A stretch of 64,000 bases of DNA from Oscillospiraceae bacterium (GCA_003514385.1 DOQR01000007.1:146768-210767), one strand, 5' to 3'. Shown: positions 15,371 through 24,825, numbered from the stretch's first letter. Translations and numbers: made by a program. The notes: generated from the sequence alone by a model not told the origin.

Positions 15371-18300
15371 TTATTTTTCAAACGTTCTTATAACAAAGCC
15401 GAAATTGAGTTTCTTTTCGTCGATACGGCGAAGCGCACGCTCAGGGTCGTTGTGATACTCCGCCTCGCTGATTCCCGTCATGCGCCAATCGAGGCTGACA
15501 ACGGTATCTTTGAGGGGCTCAAGCTCAAAATCATGCTTCGTATCTTCGAGCATCTGCGCCGTGAAATGCTGGGCATTGAAGCTGAAATGCTCCATGCCGA
15601 ACGGCTCGAATCTGAGTCCCGCCGCGTTTGAATAAACCTCGGCAAAACGGGTGCCGTAATGCGCACCGTTCTCCTGCGGGCGGATATAGTGCTCAAAATT
15701 ATCCGTCGCCGTTGTGTTCCAGAGTCCGAGACGCTGAGACTTGTATCTGTCGACATAAGCTTCTCTCGGGCCGAAGCCGAAATAGCTGACGCTTTCATTT
15801 TCCGCAGGCATAAAGAGCCTGTAGCCGACTTTCGGCAGTATCGGGCATTTCTCGATAACGTCGCCGTCAAAGCAGAGCGTCACGCAGCCGTCGGGCGTGA
15901 ATTTGTAATCAACATCGGCGTGGATAACGGGCGGGCAGGACGGGCCGCCGATTGCTATCTTCGTCTTGATGCACACGCCGCCGTCAGTCTCGCAGACGAG
16001 GCAGGAATATGTTTTCTGCGCGGCATATCTGAAGTTCTTGAGCCTCCACATCTCCGACGAGCCTCTGTTATAGCAGGGCGCGCGCCAGATCTGCGGCTCA
16101 ACGGGTGCGCTCAGCAGCTCTTTACCGCCGCAGGTTATAGAAGATATGCGTCCGTAGGGCTTATCAAAAGTATAGGCGATATTTCCCGCCTTGATAACCG
16201 CGAAGCGGTCATTTTCGCTGAGCTCGACTCTGCCGTCTTTTGGCACATAGGGCGTATAGTCCTTGAGTACAAACTGCTCGAAGCCCGTTTCAAAGCCCTT
16301 TTCCGCCCAAGGAGTATCTTTTGTCGAGACAAAGCTCAGAGTCAGCAGGCAGAACGGGAGCGAGCCAAAATCTGCGGGGTCGAAAAGCTTTACAGTAGTA
16401 CTCCCCTGCGCGGGTGTTGAAAGCGCGGCGGTAGTGACCTCTGAAACGGTCTTGCCATTCTCTGAAAGAGTCCAGTGGATCGCCGTATCGTCGAGCGGAG
16501 TAAAGCGCCTGCGGCTCGTGACGGTCACGCTGCCGTCGCCGTTATAGGCGGCCGAATACTGCCGGTAGACGCGTTTCATATCGAAATAGCCGGGGCGCGG
16601 GGTGCGGTCGGGATAGACGAGTCCGTCGATGCAGCAAATTGAGCTATTCGGGAAATCGCCGAAATCGCCGCCGTAAAAATAGCGGGCATTGCCGTTTTTG
16701 TCCGGGACATTGACCGCGTGGTCGCACCACTCCCAGATGCAGCCGCCGAAATTGTTGTCATACTTCTCGACAAGATCCCAGAACGGATAGACATCGCCAG
16801 TGCTCATCGAGCAGACATATTCGCACATATAGAAAGGCTTCTTATATTCTTTATTATTGAGATAGTTCTCTATATATTCCGTGCCGGCGTACATACGGCT
16901 CTCGACATCCGAGATATCGGCAAAATTCTCACCCTCGGGGACAGCCTTGAACTCGAGGTGGGAGTTTTCATAGTGAACAAGAGCGCGGTCATCGCGCGAG
17001 CGAATATACTGCGCCATCGCTCGGTGGTTGACACCCGCTCCCGACTCGTTGCCGAGCGACCAGAGCACGACACAGCCGTGGTTCTTGTCGCGCTCGAAGA
17101 GTCTCTTCGCCCTGTCGACATAAGCCTCGCGCCACTCGGGAGCGGACGAGAGATGCGACCAGCGCGTCCAGTCCCATTCGCCCTCCCAGTCGTAGCCCAT
17201 GCCGTGGGTCTCGATATCGGCTTCGTCGGTTAGCATTATGCCATATTTATCACACAGCGCGGGGAAGCGCGGATCATTGGGATAGTGCGAGGTGCGGATC
17301 ATATTGCAGTTGGCTCGCTTTATGAGCATAATATCTTCGAGCATATCGTCGAGCGTGACGGCGTGACCTGTAACAGGATTTGAATCATGGCGGTTGATAC
17401 CGCGAGCCTTGATTGCTTTTCCGTTCAGAAGGCATATCCCGTCCTTTATCTCGAAGCGGCGCACCGCAGTATCGAGCAGAACGAATTCGTCACCGACGGT
17501 CAGCCAGAGCTCATACAGCTCAGGCTGTTCATCGTTCCAAAGAACTGGAGAATTGACGCTTATGCTGAACTTTTCGCCGCTGACACCTTCGGACACAGTA
17601 ACTCCGTTCGGCGCGACGAGTTTATATTTTACCTCGCAAGGTATGCTGAGTTTCGCTTCAACGCGAAGTTCGGCTGAATTGAAATCATCGGAAACATAGC
17701 TTTTGACAAAGATATCATCAAGTCTCTCTTTTCCGCGCGCGAGCAGATAGACCTCGCGGAAAATTCCCGAGAATCTGAAGCAATCCTGATCCTCAAGATA
17801 AGTGCCAGGGCACCACTTGACAACCAGCACACAGAGGGTGTTCTCGCCGCTGACCGCGAAGTCCGTGACATCAAATTCGCTCATGCAGTGCGACACCTCG
17901 CTGAAGCCGACGAACTTTCCGTTGAGCCAGACATAGAAGCAGGAATCCACGCCCTCGAAATTCAAAAATAAATCGCGTGAAGGGAGCTTTTCATCGAGCG
18001 TAAATTTTCTGACATAGAGCCCGCAGGGGTTCTCGTCCGGGACAAACGGCGGGTCGGTCGGGAAAGGATATTCAAGGTTGCTGTAAAGCGGGACATCGTA
18101 GCCGCGGTCGGTATAGGTCTGCCAGCTGCGCGGTACGGATATTTTATCAAATCCGCCCTCGCCGACATATTCGGGCGGCTCGCGCAGGACATCTTCAAAG
18201 CTTTTGAAAAAGCGGAAATCCCACTCGCCGCAGAGCGGGACAAAATAATCGGACTCACTGCGCTCGCGCGAAGCGGCGGTTTTTTCATCCGCAAAGGGAA

Positions 18301-18373
18301 TGAAATAAGCGCGCGGTTCGAGGCAGTTGACATGAAGCGTTTCAAGAGATTTGTGATAAGCCGGTGTTTTCAT
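15371..18373 (-). CDS. lacZ: Beta-galactosidase, GH2 family (LacZ type)
   Basis: 1000-residue enzyme that hydrolyses terminal beta-galactosides such as lactose or N-acetyllactosamine. Order: jelly-roll sugar-binding domain, immunoglobulin-like domain, TIM barrel with the acid/base glutamate in WSLGNESG (Glu443) and the nucleophile in CEY (Glu518), then the C-terminal small-chain domain beginning near WRAPCYNR. The loop after the nucleophile reads YVCSMSTGD where E. coli LacZ has AHAMGNS, so specificity may differ. No signal peptide, hence cytoplasmic. ATG 18373 follows TGAGG by six bases. Confidence 0.92.
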   Translation of the reverse strand: MKTPAYHKSLETLHVNCLEPRAYFIPFADEKTAASRERSESDYFVPLCGEWDFRFFKSFEDVLREPPEYVGEGGFDKISVPRSWQTYTDRGYDVPLYSNLEYPFPTDPPFVPDENPCGLYVRKFTLDEKLPSRDLFLNFEGVDSCFYVWLNGKFVGFSEVSHCMSEFDVTDFAVSGENTLCVLVVKWCPGTYLEDQDCFRFSGIFREVYLLARGKERLDDIFVKSYVSDDFNSAELRVEAKLSIPCEVKYKLVAPNGVTVSEGVSGEKFSISVNSPVLWNDEQPELYELWLTVGDEFVLLDTAVRRFEIKDGICLLNGKAIKARGINRHDSNPVTGHAVTLDDMLEDIMLIKRANCNMIRTSHYPNDPRFPALCDKYGIMLTDEADIETHGMGYDWEGEWDWTRWSHLSSAPEWREAYVDRAKRLFERDKNHGCVVLWSLGNESGAGVNHRAMAQYIRSRDDRALVHYENSHLEFKAVPEGENFADISDVESRMYAGTEYIENYLNNKEYKKPFYMCEYVCSMSTGDVYPFWDLVEKYDNNFGGCIWEWCDHAVNVPDKNGNARYFYGGDFGDFPNSSICCIDGLVYPDRTPRPGYFDMKRVYRQYSAAYNGDGSVTVTSRRRFTPLDDTAIHWTLSENGKTVSEVTTAALSTPAQGSTTVKLFDPADFGSLPFCLLTLSFVSTKDTPWAEKGFETGFEQFVLKDYTPYVPKDGRVELSENDRFAVIKAGNIAYTFDKPYGRISSITCGGKELLSAPVEPQIWRAPCYNRGSSEMWRLKNFRYAAQKTYSCLVCETDGGVCIKTKIAIGGPSCPPVIHADVDYKFTPDGCVTLCFDGDVIEKCPILPKVGYRLFMPAENESVSYFGFGPREAYVDRYKSQRLGLWNTTATDNFEHYIRPQENGAHYGTRFAEVYSNAAGLRFEPFGMEHFSFNAQHFTAQMLEDTKHDFELEPLKDTVVSLDWRMTGISEAEYHNDPERALRRIDEKKLNFGFVIRTFEK

Positions 18374-18510
18374 CGAATACCTCACAGCAAAAGATTTTAT
18401 ACAACGATAATTTTAATGCTTACAGCCTTCAAAGTCAACAAAAAACAGAGCGTTCGATTGACCGCAGGGCAAATTTCGGATATAATTGAAAAAAAGCGAA
18501 AGGAGCGCCT

Positions 18511-19842
18511 ATGGATATCTTTGACCTTGCCGTTATCGGCGGCGGACCCGCCGGATACAGCGCGGCGATAACAGCCGCAAAGAGCGGACTGAAAACGGCG
18601 CTCATAGAAAAAAACGAGCTCGGCGGAGTATGCCTGAACCGGGGCTGCATACCATCGAAAGTCATGCTCCACAGCGCAAAGATTTTTAAACAGGCACTCA
18701 CTTCCGAAAAACTCGGAGTGACAAGCGAAAAAGTGAATTTCAATCTCGACGCTGCGCTAGCGCATAAAAATGATGTTATATGTCAGCTGAAATGCGGCAT
18801 CGCCGATTCGCTCGAACACGCGGGAGTGAAAGTCATAAATGCAGAAGCTCATATAAAAGGCAAGGCGGACGGGCTGTTTATAACCGCCGCAGGTGAAGAT
18901 GATATATATTCAAAAAATCTGCTCATCTGCACGGGTTCAAAGCCAAAGCAGCTTGAAATTCCCGGCGCGGATATCACGGATGTGAGCGATGTATATAATC
19001 TTGACGCTATACCGAGAAGCGCCGCGATTATAGGCGGCGGGGCATCGGGGCTTGAAGCGGCGGAATATCTGAACGCGCTCGGGTGCATGGTGTCTGTAAT
19101 TGAACAGGTGGAGAGAATCGCCCCGACTATGGGCAAAGACATAAGCGTATTTTTGCGGCGCAGTCTCAAAAAGAGCGGGATAAATATTCTCACTTCGTGC
19201 AGGGCCGTTTCGGCGAACGGTAGAAGTATCAAATACACCGACGCGCGCGGAAAAGAAAAGACAGCCGAAGCAGATGTTATAATAAACGCATCCGGCAGAA
19301 CGGCCTGTTATGACGGGCTCGGAATCGAAAACATCGGGCTTGAAAATCTCAATACAGACAGCCACATGCAAGCTGCTGTTCCCGGCGTTTATGCCGCCGG
19401 AGACGCGAACGGAAAGGTCATGTCAGCTCACGCAGCATACCGCGAATCGGCAGCGGCGATAAGCAATATTCTCGGCAAGACTGACGAGATAGACTATCTC
19501 GCGATTCCGCAGGTCGTGTTCACTTTTTCCGAGGCGGCATCTATCGGCGAGACGCTCGAAAGTGCGCTCGCAAAAGGCATTGACGCCGTTTGCGGCGAAG
19601 CGCCGCTGCGCTCGAGCGGAAGATTTTTCGCCGAGGGCGGGCAGGACGGATTCTGCAAGATAATATCAGAAAATACAAGCGGTAGGCTGCTCGGAGTTCA
19701 CATTGCGGGCGGCAATGCGTCGGAGCTGATATACGGTGCGGCGGCGATGCTCGCAAATAAAATGACCGTTGAAGAAATTAAAAACACGGCGTTCCCCCAC
19801 CCCACGGTGAGCGAGGCGATAAGAGAAGCCGTTTTCAGATAA
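18511..19842 (+). CDS. lpdA: Dihydrolipoyl dehydrogenase (E3 flavoprotein)
   Basis: Pyridine nucleotide-disulfide oxidoreductase. FAD motif GGGPAG (residues 10-15), redox-active disulfide Cys41/Cys46 in GGVCLNRGCIPSK, NAD motif GGGASG, and the C-terminal active-site base in FPHPTVSEA. 443 residues, normal. In the cell it reoxidises dihydrolipoyl groups of 2-oxoacid dehydrogenase or glycine cleavage complexes. No E1, E2 or GcvH gene is next to it; instead it precedes a metallophosphoesterase gene by 12 bases. AAAGGAG lies five bases before ATG 18511. Confidence 0.93.
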   Translation: MDIFDLAVIGGGPAGYSAAITAAKSGLKTALIEKNELGGVCLNRGCIPSKVMLHSAKIFKQALTSEKLGVTSEKVNFNLDAALAHKNDVICQLKCGIADSLEHAGVKVINAEAHIKGKADGLFITAAGEDDIYSKNLLICTGSKPKQLEIPGADITDVSDVYNLDAIPRSAAIIGGGASGLEAAEYLNALGCMVSVIEQVERIAPTMGKDISVFLRRSLKKSGINILTSCRAVSANGRSIKYTDARGKEKTAEADVIINASGRTACYDGLGIENIGLENLNTDSHMQAAVPGVYAAGDANGKVMSAHAAYRESAAAISNILGKTDEIDYLAIPQVVFTFSEAASIGETLESALAKGIDAVCGEAPLRSSGRFFAEGGQDGFCKIISENTSGRLLGVHIAGGNASELIYGAAAMLANKMTVEEIKNTAFPHPTVSEAIREAVFR

Positions 19843-19853
19843 GGAGCACTGAG

Positions 19854-21005
19854 ATGTACGACAAGCAATTCAGATTCAACGAGGACGGAGAGTTCAAAAT
19901 CCTGCTCTTCGGCGACCCGCACGAGAACGATGATGTCAGCTCGGAAAAAGGCAAGGCGAAGCGCGCGGACACGCTGAAATTCCACGAGACCGCGCTCGAC
20001 GCGCTCAAGCCCGATCTCGCGGTTTATATGGGCGACATATGCGCGGCGTCTCGCGACGACATCGACATGGAGTCGTTCAAAAGGCAGTTCGAGCGTCTCA
20101 TTGCACCCGTTGTTGAGCGCAAGATTCCGTTCGCGACGATAATGGGCAACCACGACCACGACTCCGGGCTCGAAGAGGAGCAGACGGAGATTTTCGTGAA
20201 CACCGAATACTGCGTGACCCGCCGATGTGACGAGGATATCACGGGATATTCAAACTATTACATATCCATTTTAGGCAAGAGCGGCAAGCCGGAGTTCAAT
20301 CTCTGGTTCATGGACTCGAACAATATTTTCTATGACAAAGAGATTTCATATTACGATGTCGTTCACAGGGATCAGATAGACTGGTACGAGCGAAACGCAG
20401 CGAAGCTGCGCAAGAAAAACAACGGCGTTCCTCTCCCCGCTCTGCTGTTCGAGCACATCCCGGTCGTTGAAGAATATGAGCTTCTCAGAAAGGCGAAGCC
20501 CTGGGAGATGTGGAAAGCCGTGCGCGGCTACGGGCATCTCAACAAGAACTGGTATGTTCTCAAAGACGAGGACAACGGATATCTCGCAGAGGGTCCGTGC
20601 CCGGCGGATGTCAACAGCGGACAGTTTGAGAGCTGGAAGAAAATGAGCGACATAAAAGGTGCGTTCTTCGGCCACGACCACATGAACAATCTCGCGGGCG
20701 AGGTTGACGGAATACTGCTCGCGCAGTGCAAGACCTCGGGATTCCGCGCATACACAGACGGCGGCAGACCGTCCGTCAGGCTGATAACCGTTCACGAGGA
20801 CGGAAGCTTTGAGACGAGCGTCCATTCGTTCAAGGATTTCGGGCTCAAATGCACCTGCTTGGGACCGATTGAAAGCCGCATAACCGACCGTCAGAGCGTC
20901 AACGCTACAATTGCATCGCGCGCGCTCCTCGCAGGAGCGGCGACGGCGGCAGTGATGCTCGGCGCGGGCAAAATCTATCAAGTTCTCAAAAACAGGAGGA
21001 AATGA
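19854..21005 (+). CDS. Metallophosphoesterase with C-terminal membrane anchor
   Basis: Calcineurin-like phosphoesterase, 383 residues. Metal-binding blocks in order: FGDPHEND (about residues 18-25), YMGDICA (about 58-64), GNHDHD (about 98-103), and GHDHMNN (about 269-275). The last 30 residues contain the hydrophobic segment RALLAGAATAAVMLGAG followed by a basic tail, suggesting a tail anchor or lipid-proximal location. Same operon as lpdA and overlapping into the Dabb protein gene. The substrate is unknown; purple acid phosphatase-like or nucleotide phosphatase roles are possible. Confidence 0.88.
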   Translation: MYDKQFRFNEDGEFKILLFGDPHENDDVSSEKGKAKRADTLKFHETALDALKPDLAVYMGDICAASRDDIDMESFKRQFERLIAPVVERKIPFATIMGNHDHDSGLEEEQTEIFVNTEYCVTRRCDEDITGYSNYYISILGKSGKPEFNLWFMDSNNIFYDKEISYYDVVHRDQIDWYERNAAKLRKKNNGVPLPALLFEHIPVVEEYELLRKAKPWEMWKAVRGYGHLNKNWYVLKDEDNGYLAEGPCPADVNSGQFESWKKMSDIKGAFFGHDHMNNLAGEVDGILLAQCKTSGFRAYTDGGRPSVRLITVHEDGSFETSVHSFKDFGLKCTCLGPIESRITDRQSVNATIASRALLAGAATAAVMLGAGKIYQVLKNRRK

Positions 21006-21007
21006 AA

Positions 21008-21304
21008 ATGGTGACTCATATAGTATTCTGGGCGCTTAAAGATGAAGCGGAGGGCCACAGCAAAAGAGAAAACGCGGAGCACATCAAAGAGATGCTTGAA
21101 GCGCTCGTCGGCGTTGTCCCTGGACTTATTGAAGCGAAAGTCGGAATAAACGAAAACGGCGGCAAATATGACGCGGCGCTCTTCTCGAAGTTCGAGAGTT
21201 GGGACGCACTGCACGCATATGACAGCCACCCGGAGCACCTCAAGGTGCGTGCTTTCGTCAAAGCGGTTCGCCTCGAACGCGAGAGCGTGGATTTTGAAAG
21301 CTGA
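21008..21304 (+). CDS. Stress-responsive alpha/beta barrel (Dabb) domain protein
   Basis: 98-residue single-domain protein of the dimeric ferredoxin-like Dabb family (pattern MVTHIVFWALKDEAEG at the start, HAYDSHPEHLKV in the middle, FVKAVRLERESVDFE at the end). Related proteins occur in stress responses, polyketide cyclisation and as small enzymes, so the role is unknown. ATG 21008 has AGGAGG eight bases upstream; an ATG at 21002 overlaps the upstream stop codon but is too close to the ribosome site. Last gene of the lpdA unit, followed by a terminator. Confidence 0.85.
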   Translation: MVTHIVFWALKDEAEGHSKRENAEHIKEMLEALVGVVPGLIEAKVGINENGGKYDAALFSKFESWDALHAYDSHPEHLKVRAFVKAVRLERESVDFES

Positions 21305-21322
21305 TTTTTATTTTTAACATTT

Positions 21323-21356
21323 AAGAGCCGATGCCCGAAAAGCCCGGCTCTTTTTC
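21323..21356 (+). terminator. Terminator of the lpdA operon
   Basis: AAGAGCCG (21323-21330) and CGGCTCTT (21345-21352) form the stem, followed by TTTCTTTT. Confidence 0.85.
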
Positions 21357-21401
21357 TTTTGTGTGAATAAGCTGTTAATTTTGCTTTTTTTGAGAATTTT
21401 G

Positions 21402-21430
21402 TTGTCATATATAGCTTTGTATGCTACACT
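21402..21430 (+). promoter_or_regulatory. Promoter of the small membrane protein pair
   Basis: TTGTCA (21402-21407), 17-base spacer, TACACT (21425-21430), 73 bases before ATG 21504. Confidence 0.5.
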
Positions 21431-21503
21431 GAAAGTGCAGAGAGAAGCACAACGGCAGTTATATCCAAAGCTCACTTCAGGCTCTTGAAAGCGAGGTTTT
21501 CTT

Positions 21504-21956
21504 ATGGATATCAACGACAATAAATTAAAGAGATTTTATACCGTATCCGCCGCTATAGGATATATTCTTTGCGGTCTATACGCGTTCATATACTGTGCAT
21601 CCTATGAGCTCGTCCATCTGCACCTGCCGATTTCGTCGGAGTCGGTATTAAGCGGTGTGTTCGATGACTTTTTCTATTTCAGCGAAGCGACTATTATAGT
21701 TTTGCTTGTCTTCGCTATCGTCTGCGTGGGGTCATATCTCGCGCTACTGTTCATCGCGTTCGACAAAGGGCACCGCCCGCTGCCGTTCAGACTTTCAATC
21801 ATAGCGTTTGCCGCGTTCGTCATGAGCTGCGCGGAATTCGACAAGCCCGACACGGATTTGCGTATATTCTGCACCGTGCTGGCGGCAATATTCCTGCTCA
21901 TAGGCATTTATACTGCTGTGCTTTGCGTGCGCAATGTGAAGAGATTAACGAAATAA
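21504..21956 (+). CDS. Four-helix membrane protein, unknown function
   Basis: 150 residues with four hydrophobic segments (roughly residues 14-32, 53-80, 90-108 and 118-140) and short polar loops. The arrangement resembles DUF2975-type small membrane proteins, but I cannot assign it. The ribosome site is weak (AAGCGAGG). It is followed by a second small membrane protein gene 14 bases downstream, so the two probably act together. Confidence 0.65.
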   Translation: MDINDNKLKRFYTVSAAIGYILCGLYAFIYCASYELVHLHLPISSESVLSGVFDDFFYFSEATIIVLLVFAIVCVGSYLALLFIAFDKGHRPLPFRLSIIAFAAFVMSCAEFDKPDTDLRIFCTVLAAIFLLIGIYTAVLCVRNVKRLTK

Positions 21957-21970
21957 AAGGAGGGGCTTCG

Positions 21971-22372
21971 ATGAAAAAACTCGGAAAAGTTTTAACCGTG
22001 CTGCTGCCTGTCGTCGCTCTGTTTTTGGAGTCGCTGCCGTACGGTGCGGTTCTGATTTTCAAGGATTTCCCTGACAGGACAATACGAACGACTTACTCAT
22101 ATTTCAGCCCGACCCCTTGGGGCTACGCAAACTTTCCGCCCGGGATAACGGCGCTTCTCACCTGCGTTTTGCTGATGGCCGCAATCCTGGCGGCGGCAAA
22201 GGACAGCCGCAAGGCTCTGCTTCGGGTTTTCGGCATCTCTCTGGCGGCGGCCGTTATTTCGCCCATGCAGTTGTTATATAATATAAATAATTTCTCCGTC
22301 ACGGGCTGCCTGATAACAGTCACGCTCGCCGCCGAATGTGTTCTGTCGGGAGTACTCGCAAGGAGAAAGTAA
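21971..22372 (+). CDS. Four-helix membrane protein, unknown function
   Basis: 133 residues, beginning MKKLGKVLTVLLPVVALFLE, with hydrophobic segments near residues 7-30, 54-75, 82-100 and 108-128. AGGAGGGG precedes ATG 21971 by seven bases and overrules a longer frame beginning at 21923. No recognised family. Pairing with the preceding membrane protein gene suggests a two-subunit membrane unit, which is inference from spacing only. Confidence 0.65.
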   Translation: MKKLGKVLTVLLPVVALFLESLPYGAVLIFKDFPDRTIRTTYSYFSPTPWGYANFPPGITALLTCVLLMAAILAAAKDSRKALLRVFGISLAAAVISPMQLLYNINNFSVTGCLITVTLAAECVLSGVLARRK

Positions 22373-22380
22373 GAAAAATA

Positions 22381-22411
22381 CAGAGCCGGTATCATTGCGA
22401 TGCCGGCTCCG
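22381..22411. terminator. Bidirectional terminator
   Basis: GAGCCGG (22383-22389) pairs with CCGGCTC (22403-22409), extended by AT pairing; TATTTTTC on the minus side ends the feo operon and a T-rich stretch on the plus side ends the membrane protein pair. Confidence 0.8.
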
Positions 22412-22415
22412 TGTG

Positions 22416-22571
22416 TTATTTATCTTTACTTTTTTCGCACTGCGAGCAGCATCCGCTGCAGCCCGAGCAGCCACAGCATCCGCCGCGCTTTTTCTGCCTG
22501 CGAATTGAAACTATCGCGAGCACAACGAGCAGAGCGATAACGGCTATTATAACAAAATCAACGGGTTTCAT
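22416..22571 (-). CDS. FeoB-associated Cys-rich membrane protein
   Basis: 51 residues: one transmembrane helix (about residues 4-22), a basic stretch RRQKKRGG, then a cysteine cluster CCGCSGCSGCC-x2-C. This is the FeoB-associated cysteine-rich family that follows feoB in many Firmicutes and may handle ferrous iron at the membrane. The start ATG overlaps the feoB stop codon (ATGA), so it is translationally coupled. Too short for confident alignment, but context and composition agree. Confidence 0.88.
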   Translation of the reverse strand: MKPVDFVIIAVIALLVVLAIVSIRRQKKRGGCCGCSGCSGCCSQCEKSKDK

Positions 22572-24577
22572 GCTATCAGGCTCCCTATCTGATAAACGCC
22601 GAACGCGACGAGCCACGCGACAACGCACTGCAGGATAACTATGCCTATCGTTGCAAGGGTCGAGTTCATCTCACGCTTTATAGTTGCAACCGCGGCGACG
22701 CAGGGCGTATAGAGCAGAGTGAACGCGAGGAAGCTCGCGGCGGTCAGCGGGGTGAACATAGCGGAGAGCGCGCCGCCGAGGGTCGATACGCTCGTGTTGA
22801 GCAGGACGGACATCGTGGAGACGACCGCTTCTTTGGCGGTGAAGCCGGAGATAAGCGCGGTTGCGACGCGCCAATCCGCAAAGCCGAGAGGCTTGAATAT
22901 CGGCGCGATAAATCTGCCTATAGCGGCGAGCATACTGTTCGCGCTGTCCTCAACGGGGTTAATGCGCGTATCAAAGCTCTGAAGGAACCATATGATAATT
23001 GTCGCGACAAATATGACAGTGAACGCGCGCTGGAGGAAATCTTTCGCCTTCTCCCACAGCAGAAGCGCGACGCTCTTGGGCGACGGGATTCGGTAGTTCG
23101 GCAGCTCCATGACAAACGGCACGGGGTTGCCGCGGAAGGCCGTATTCTTGAGTATCAGCGCGAGCAGGACGCTGAGCACGATGCCCGAGAAATACAGGCA
23201 TATCATGACGAGCGCGCCGTGTCCCGGGAAAAACGCCGCCGCAAAGACCGAATATATCGGGATTTTTGCCGAACAACTCATATACGGGGTCAGCATTATC
23301 GTCATCTTGCGGTCGCGGTCGGACGAGACTGTGCGGGTCGCCATTATCGCCGGGACGGAGCAACCGAAGCCGATAAGCATGGGAACGAAGCTGCGCCCGG
23401 AGAGACCGATTTTTCTCAGCGGTCTGTCCATAACAAAGGCGATTCGCGCCATATATCCCGTATCTTCGAGAATGGACAGGAAGAAGAACAATGTCACTAT
23501 TATCGGCAGGAACGAGAGGACGCTGCCGACGCCCGCGAAGATTCCGTCGATGATAAGGCTATGTATAACGGGGTTGATTCCATAGGCGGTCAGCCCCGAA
23601 TCGACGAGTCCGGTGAGTTTATCTATTCCGAGGCTCAGCCAATCGGAGAGCGCGGAGCCGATAACATTGAAGGTCAGCCAGAACACGAGGCACATCACGC
23701 CGACGAACACCGGAATGGCGGTATATTTGCCGGTCAGGACGCGGTCGAGCTTCATGCTGCGGCGGTGCTCCTTGCTCTCGTGGCATTTAACAACCGAGCT
23801 CTCGACTACTTTTTCTATGAATTCGTAGCGCATTTCGGCGAGCGCGGCGTTTCTGTCAAGCCCGGTATCGTTCTCCATCTCGACTATGCAGTGGTCGAGC
23901 AGATCGCGCTCGTTGCTGTCCAGTTCGAGCTTGTCCGCCATATCGTCGCCGCCCTCAATGAGCTTTGTCGCGCAGAAGCGGCACGGCAGGTCAAGGCGCG
24001 AGGAGTGGTCTTCGATAAGATGCACTATAGCGTGGATGCAACGGTGGACGGGCGATCCGTCCGAACAGAAGTCCCAGACCTTCGGCAGAGTTTTGCTCTT
24101 TGCAACCTGCAGAGCCTGATCGACAAGCTCGGACACGCCCTCGCCCTTTGCCGCACTTATCGGCACGACGGGAATACCGAGCGCGTCGCTCATTTTCTTG
24201 ACATCTATTGTGCCGCCGTTCGAGCGCACCTCGTCCATCATATTGAGCGCGAGCACCATCGGCACGCGCAGCTCGAGCAATTGCAGGGTGAGATATAAAT
24301 TTCGCTCTATATTTGTGGCATCGACTATGTTGATGATGCCGTCGGGCTTCTGATTGAGAATGAAGTCGCGCGAAACTATTTCCTCCTGCGTATACGGACG
24401 CAGGGAGTATATGCCGGGCAGGTCGACGACGGAGCTGTCTTTTGCGCCTTTTATCGCGCCCATCTTCTGATCGACCGTGACCCCGGGGAAGTTGCCGACA
24501 TGCTGATTCGAGCCTGTCAGAGCGTTGAAGAGCGTTGTTTTTCCGCAGTTCTGATTACCGACGAGAGCGAATATCAT
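22568..24577 (-). CDS. feoB: Ferrous iron transporter FeoB
   Basis: 669-residue inner membrane Fe(II) permease with an N-terminal GTPase. G1 loop GNQNCGKTT (residues 7-15), followed by the G2/switch region FPGVTVDQK, G3 DLPG and G4 NMMD; then a helical linker, and membrane Gate motifs including GCSVPAIMATRT with the conserved cysteine. It starts four bases inside the feoA stop (ATGA overlap). The operon order feoA-feoB-Cys-rich protein is standard for Firmicutes. Expression should rise when iron is scarce through the operator upstream of feoA. Confidence 0.97.
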   Translation of the reverse strand: MIFALVGNQNCGKTTLFNALTGSNQHVGNFPGVTVDQKMGAIKGAKDSSVVDLPGIYSLRPYTQEEIVSRDFILNQKPDGIINIVDATNIERNLYLTLQLLELRVPMVLALNMMDEVRSNGGTIDVKKMSDALGIPVVPISAAKGEGVSELVDQALQVAKSKTLPKVWDFCSDGSPVHRCIHAIVHLIEDHSSRLDLPCRFCATKLIEGGDDMADKLELDSNERDLLDHCIVEMENDTGLDRNAALAEMRYEFIEKVVESSVVKCHESKEHRRSMKLDRVLTGKYTAIPVFVGVMCLVFWLTFNVIGSALSDWLSLGIDKLTGLVDSGLTAYGINPVIHSLIIDGIFAGVGSVLSFLPIIVTLFFFLSILEDTGYMARIAFVMDRPLRKIGLSGRSFVPMLIGFGCSVPAIMATRTVSSDRDRKMTIMLTPYMSCSAKIPIYSVFAAAFFPGHGALVMICLYFSGIVLSVLLALILKNTAFRGNPVPFVMELPNYRIPSPKSVALLLWEKAKDFLQRAFTVIFVATIIIWFLQSFDTRINPVEDSANSMLAAIGRFIAPIFKPLGFADWRVATALISGFTAKEAVVSTMSVLLNTSVSTLGGALSAMFTPLTAASFLAFTLLYTPCVAAVATIKREMNSTLATIGIVILQCVVAWLVAFGVYQIGSLIA

Positions 24578-24810
24578 TTTTTATCCTCCCCGGTTCTGAC
24601 TTCTATCTTTTTCGCGTCGTCAACGCGGAGCGTCAGCTCATAGCCACGCACTCTTATTTCTATCGGATCGCCCATCGGCGCGACCTTCTGGAGCGTCACG
24701 CCGGTATGCGGGATGAGTCCCATATCGAGCAATCTGCATCTGAGAGCGCCCTCGCCGCCGACGGCGGTTATGACGGCACTCTCTCCTACTTTCAGTTCAT
24801 TTAGCGTCAT
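24574..24810 (-). CDS. feoA: Ferrous iron transport accessory protein FeoA
   Basis: 78-residue SH3-like protein that supports FeoB function. The segment GALRCRLLDMGLIPHTGVTL and the C-terminal strand IEIRVRGYELTLRVDDAKKI are family hallmarks. First gene of the feo operon; the ribosome site GGGAGG lies eight bases before ATG 24810. A consensus-like promoter and a palindromic operator are directly upstream. Confidence 0.95.
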   Translation of the reverse strand: MTLNELKVGESAVITAVGGEGALRCRLLDMGLIPHTGVTLQKVAPMGDPIEIRVRGYELTLRVDDAKKIEVRTGEDKK

Positions 24811-24825
24811 ATTATCCTCCCGGAA

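Noticed and set aside
23219..24298. 359-codon open frame on the plus strand opposite feoB
   Set aside because: Low complexity, rich in Arg/His/Ala/Asp, no domain, and exactly opposite a well-supported gene; a shadow of codon bias.
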